Assembly (NCBI GenBank): GCA_046542305.1
Contig: JBKHBQ010000160.1
Span: forward strand, 1-8,986
Length of the DNA: 8,986 nucleotides
Origin: JBKHBQ01 sp046542305
GTDB taxonomy: Bacteria > Bacteroidota > Bacteroidia > Bacteroidales > 4484-276
Direction of reading: 5' to 3'
The notes beneath the pieces are model-generated. The model searched no databases. It was given only the letters and a program-made list of their open reading frames with translations, and was not told where the DNA came from. The position numbers and the translations under genes were made by a program. Each line of letters begins with the position of its first letter. The first letter of the stretch is position 1. Of this stretch, positions 6,697-8,986 are shown piece after piece.

Positions 6697-7725
6697 CTAA
6701 AATAAATCACCGTCGGCCATGGTGTAAAAAATGTTTTGTGCCGTAAATCCGAAATCGAGGGATTCGTCAAAGCTTTTTCCGGCCGGGGTGATTCCCAATG
6801 GCTCGGGCTTTTCCTGAAATCCGCTTTCAAGAAAAATGTCTTTGATGAAGTGATTTTTCGGCAGCCAGGTTCCTGCCAGTGGGATATCATTTTGTTCCAG
6901 CTCCCTCATCAAAAACTGAATAAGTCTGCGCAGCGGACTCCTGTCGTTTTTCCCGGTGAAGACATCCACAATATTTGCTTTTCCGCCCTTCACGGAAAGC
7001 ACCAGGTAAGATTTCAACTGATTGAGCCGGTTTGAATACGTATAAATCCTGTAATCGTTGACCGGATGCCCGGTAAACCGCCATTCCAGAAAAAGGCGGT
7101 TCCGGCATGCGGCAAACGGAAAAGCGGCCAGGTTTTTTTTCCACAGCTTATCAAACTGATGGTTGAATTGCTTGATTTCTTCTGTGTTCCCGAAATGCCA
7201 AACCTGCTTATGTTTTATTTGCTGCGTATTCGCTTCAAGATAACTTCCTCCGCCGGCAATCATTTTATAATCCAGCAGGTAATTGCCCAGTTTAAAGTGC
7301 CTCTTTCCGGGGAAGCCGTACAGATAAACCGATGCATGCATTCCGCCATAAACGTCGAAAAAATGTGCGCCGGTTTTTACAAACAAACCTTTTCTGCCGG
7401 AAACAGCCTGCCGGTAATCCGGATGCGACATGTTATCGACGAGCTGCGTCATGGTGATATTCTTGCCATTCCAGGTGGCCGGAAACGGGATGCCTGCGTA
7501 CAGGACCACGGGTTCTCCGGATTCGGTCAGGCAAAGCATCATCTGTCGCCCAAACGGATTATCATGGAATTTCCAGCGCCAGATGCGTCTGTCCATTTTT
7601 GATTTGAATGCTGTTTCCCACAAATTGATGACGCTTTCCTCATCATCATCCCGGTAGGGCCGCAGAAAAAATCGGCCGGAGCCGGTATCTAGTTGTTTTT
7701 CCGGATTGGGTGTTTTCATTTGCAT
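6697..7725 (-). CDS. GNAT-like acyltransferase (342 aa)
   Basis: A GNAT-superfamily protein of the long, two-domain type found in surface-polysaccharide loci. The first domain opens with FFLRPYRDDDEESVINLWETAF (19-40) and contains ITMTQLVDNMSHPDYRQAVSGRKGLF (90-115), the beta4 strand and pyrophosphate-binding loop for acyl-CoA in a degenerate form. The second half carries RNRLFLEWRFTGHPVNDYRIY, whose W-R-x3-HP-x2-DYR pattern recurs in these proteins, then a second GNAT-like region ending near FYTMADGDLF. It probably transfers an acetyl or other acyl group to an amino sugar or hydroxyl of the glycan; a FemAB-like amino-acyl role cannot be excluded. The longest start, at 7725, overlaps the GT4 gene by 10 bases. 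A second in-frame ATG at 7719 would create the same ATGA overlap seen three times elsewhere in this locus and may be the true start. TAG stop at 6697. Confidence 0.8.
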   Translation of the reverse strand: MQMKTPNPEKQLDTGSGRFFLRPYRDDDEESVINLWETAFKSKMDRRIWRWKFHDNPFGRQMMLCLTESGEPVVLYAGIPFPATWNGKNITMTQLVDNMSHPDYRQAVSGRKGLFVKTGAHFFDVYGGMHASVYLYGFPGKRHFKLGNYLLDYKMIAGGGSYLEANTQQIKHKQVWHFGNTEEIKQFNHQFDKLWKKNLAAFPFAACRNRLFLEWRFTGHPVNDYRIYTYSNRLNQLKSYLVLSVKGGKANIVDVFTGKNDRSPLRRLIQFLMRELEQNDIPLAGTWLPKNHFIKDIFLESGFQEKPEPLGITPAGKSFDESLDFGFTAQNIFYTMADGDLF

Positions 7726-8879
7726 TGATCCAGGATTTCTTCAATTTTATTCGCTATTTGCTCCCGGGTTGCCCATCCTGAAGTTACCATAAGGGCTTTT
7801 CTTTTCAGGTTTTCCCGCATAGAGTTGTCGGTTAATATTTTTTGAATGGCTGTTGCAATTTCCTGCGGATCGTCGCCGGTTAACATGGCACCGTCTTTCA
7901 GCAATTCAGGCACGGCATCCACTTTTGTGCAAACCGACGGAAGTCCCGCCAGCAGGGCTTCGCAATTGGCCATGCCGAATGATTCTGTGGAGGATGTGCT
8001 GACATAAAGGTCGGCAGCAGCATAATATTCATCCATCGCGTTGGCAACCCTGATTTCAAAATTATGAATGCCTGATTTTTTGGCGAGTTCATAAAGTGAA
8101 ACCTTTTCAGGGCCATCGCCAAGGATGATGATCCGCGGCCGGATGTTCCCGGGGATTAGCGCAACCGACTGCAGCAGCAGATCAAATCTTTTCATCGGGA
8201 TCAGTTGCCCGGCGGCAACTAATAGTTTTTCATTATCGGCTATCCCGAGTTTTTTGCGGCTCACGGACCTGTTGGGCTGTGCGACGATTACCGGATTCGG
8301 GACCAGATGCCAGTGCTTCGGAAATTTTTCCTTTCCCAAATCCTGCTGCATTTGTTTCATGCCGCTATTGGTGGTCAGAAATACCCAGCGTGCTTTGCTT
8401 TCGGCTTGCGCTTCCAGCTTTTGCAAAACCGAAAGCGATTTCTCATCGATGTTGATGCCAAGCCGGGGTTTCACAAACCGGCCAAAGGCCGTGGCTTTAT
8501 ACCCAATGCATTTTGTGGAGCCGTAAAACCGTGAGAAAAATTGATAGGCATAGGCCAGCAATGGATCGTGGCAATGCACGTGTGTTACTCCTTTTTTGGA
8601 AGCATATCCGGCTGCCTTCCGGCCAATGGCCATGCGTTCAGTGAAAATGTGCCGCGCCAATTCAGAATTCTCACCGAAACGGAGGTATATTACGCTGAGG
8701 TAAATTTTTTCCAGCCACAGCACGAACTTACCTGAAGGCGCATCATTTGCTTTTTGCTGATCGAAAATCTCAACCCGGTGCCCCTGCTTTTTCAATTCCC
8801 CAACAACTGGCTCCAGGCTTTTCCTGATCCCGTATCTGGCATCCCCAACGGTCTCCCTTGTTACATTTAAAATATACAT
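7716..8879 (-). CDS. GT4 family glycosyltransferase (387 aa)
   Basis: A GT-B fold retaining glycosyltransferase. The N-terminal acceptor domain begins at YILNVTRETVGDARYGI (2-18), with a GDARYGI loop in place of the usual GG(A/V) element, and includes THVHCHDP (99-106). The C-terminal GT4 domain starts near 215: KLLVAAGQLIPMKRFDLLL (218-236) with the basic K230/R231 that contacts the donor phosphates, IIILGDGPE (250-258), and LYVSTSSTESFGMANCEALLAGLPSV (291-316), which carries the E-x7-E motif (E299, E307) that binds the donor sugar. The length is normal for the family. Such enzymes act at the inner face of the cytoplasmic membrane using UDP-, GDP- or other activated sugars; specificity cannot be assigned here. 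Its start is 8 bases after the upstream gene's stop, and its TGA lies inside the first codons of the acyltransferase gene, so the genes share a transcript. Confidence 0.93.
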   Translation of the reverse strand: MYILNVTRETVGDARYGIRKSLEPVVGELKKQGHRVEIFDQQKANDAPSGKFVLWLEKIYLSVIYLRFGENSELARHIFTERMAIGRKAAGYASKKGVTHVHCHDPLLAYAYQFFSRFYGSTKCIGYKATAFGRFVKPRLGINIDEKSLSVLQKLEAQAESKARWVFLTTNSGMKQMQQDLGKEKFPKHWHLVPNPVIVAQPNRSVSRKKLGIADNEKLLVAAGQLIPMKRFDLLLQSVALIPGNIRPRIIILGDGPEKVSLYELAKKSGIHNFEIRVANAMDEYYAAADLYVSTSSTESFGMANCEALLAGLPSVCTKVDAVPELLKDGAMLTGDDPQEIATAIQKILTDNSMRENLKRKALMVTSGWATREQIANKIEEILDQCK

Positions 8880-8887
8880 GCAGGTTT

Positions 8888-8986
8888 TTAGCAGTGGGTG
8901 TAAATTTCTGTCATTTTATCAGCCAGCCATTGCTGATCCGGCCATTTCGACGTTAAAGCTCCGGCCTTTTGTTTTAATGTCTTTTG
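8888..8986 (-). CDS. C-terminal fragment of an upstream gene, probably another glycosyltransferase
   Basis: The last 32 codons and TAA stop of a frame that begins beyond the right edge. The peptide has a W-x3-WLADKM-x-EIY pattern (KWPDQQWLADKMTEIYTHC at its end). That pattern resembles the amphipathic last helix of GT4 glycosyltransferases, where a tryptophan is followed by a helix ending in IY. With so little sequence the family call is a guess; that it is coding is supported by the open frame and by the stop lying just 8 bases before the GT4 start at 8879, as expected for consecutive operon genes. Confidence 0.6.
   Translation of the reverse strand, partial: QKTLKQKAGALTSKWPDQQWLADKMTEIYTHC

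Noticed and set aside
7066..7602. A 178-codon plus-strand open frame
   Set aside because: It lies entirely opposite the GNAT-like acyltransferase gene, and its translation shows no recognisable motif. The minus-strand frame has family motifs and operon spacing.
1..8986. CRISPR array, tRNA or rRNA gene, insertion sequence or transposase
   Set aside because: Nearly the whole window is filled by tightly packed coding genes, and no direct-repeat array, transposase motif or terminal inverted repeats were seen.

Overview
The window is the middle of a polysaccharide or glycoconjugate biosynthesis locus, most likely from a member of the Bacteroidota. The taxonomic inference rests on three things: moderate GC content, starts preceded by A/T-rich sequence with no convincing Shine-Dalgarno motif, and a protein set (many family-2 glycosyltransferases with a sulfotransferase, a GNAT-like acyltransferase and a PIG-L deacetylase) typical of O-antigen, capsule or exopolysaccharide islands in that phylum. 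No ribosomal or housekeeping gene is present to confirm it.

Layout, right to left, because nearly everything is on the minus strand. A clipped C-terminus of an unknown protein, probably a glycosyltransferase (8888-8986), is followed by a GT4 glycosyltransferase (7716-8879), a GNAT-like acyltransferase (6697-7725), a PAPS-dependent sulfotransferase (5726-6682), and a 696-residue fusion of PIG-L deacetylase, GT2 glycosyltransferase, coiled coil and a 38-residue tandem repeat (3570-5660). A single plus-strand GT2 gene (2740-3555) then interrupts the array. It is convergent with the fusion gene and divergent from the next block. That block is four minus-strand GT2 genes (2002-2706, 1349-2005, 411-1352 and the clipped 1-414), joined by three successive ATGA stop/start overlaps.

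Read together, the genes encode up to seven glycosyltransferase domains plus three decorating activities: deacetylation, sulfation and acyl transfer. The inferred product is a branched surface glycan carrying sulfate and perhaps N- or O-acyl changes. No flippase, polymerase, ABC exporter or nucleotide-sugar synthesis gene lies in the window, so export route and sugar identity cannot be read from it. There is no stretch over 100 bases without a gene. I saw no RNA gene, mobile element or CRISPR array.
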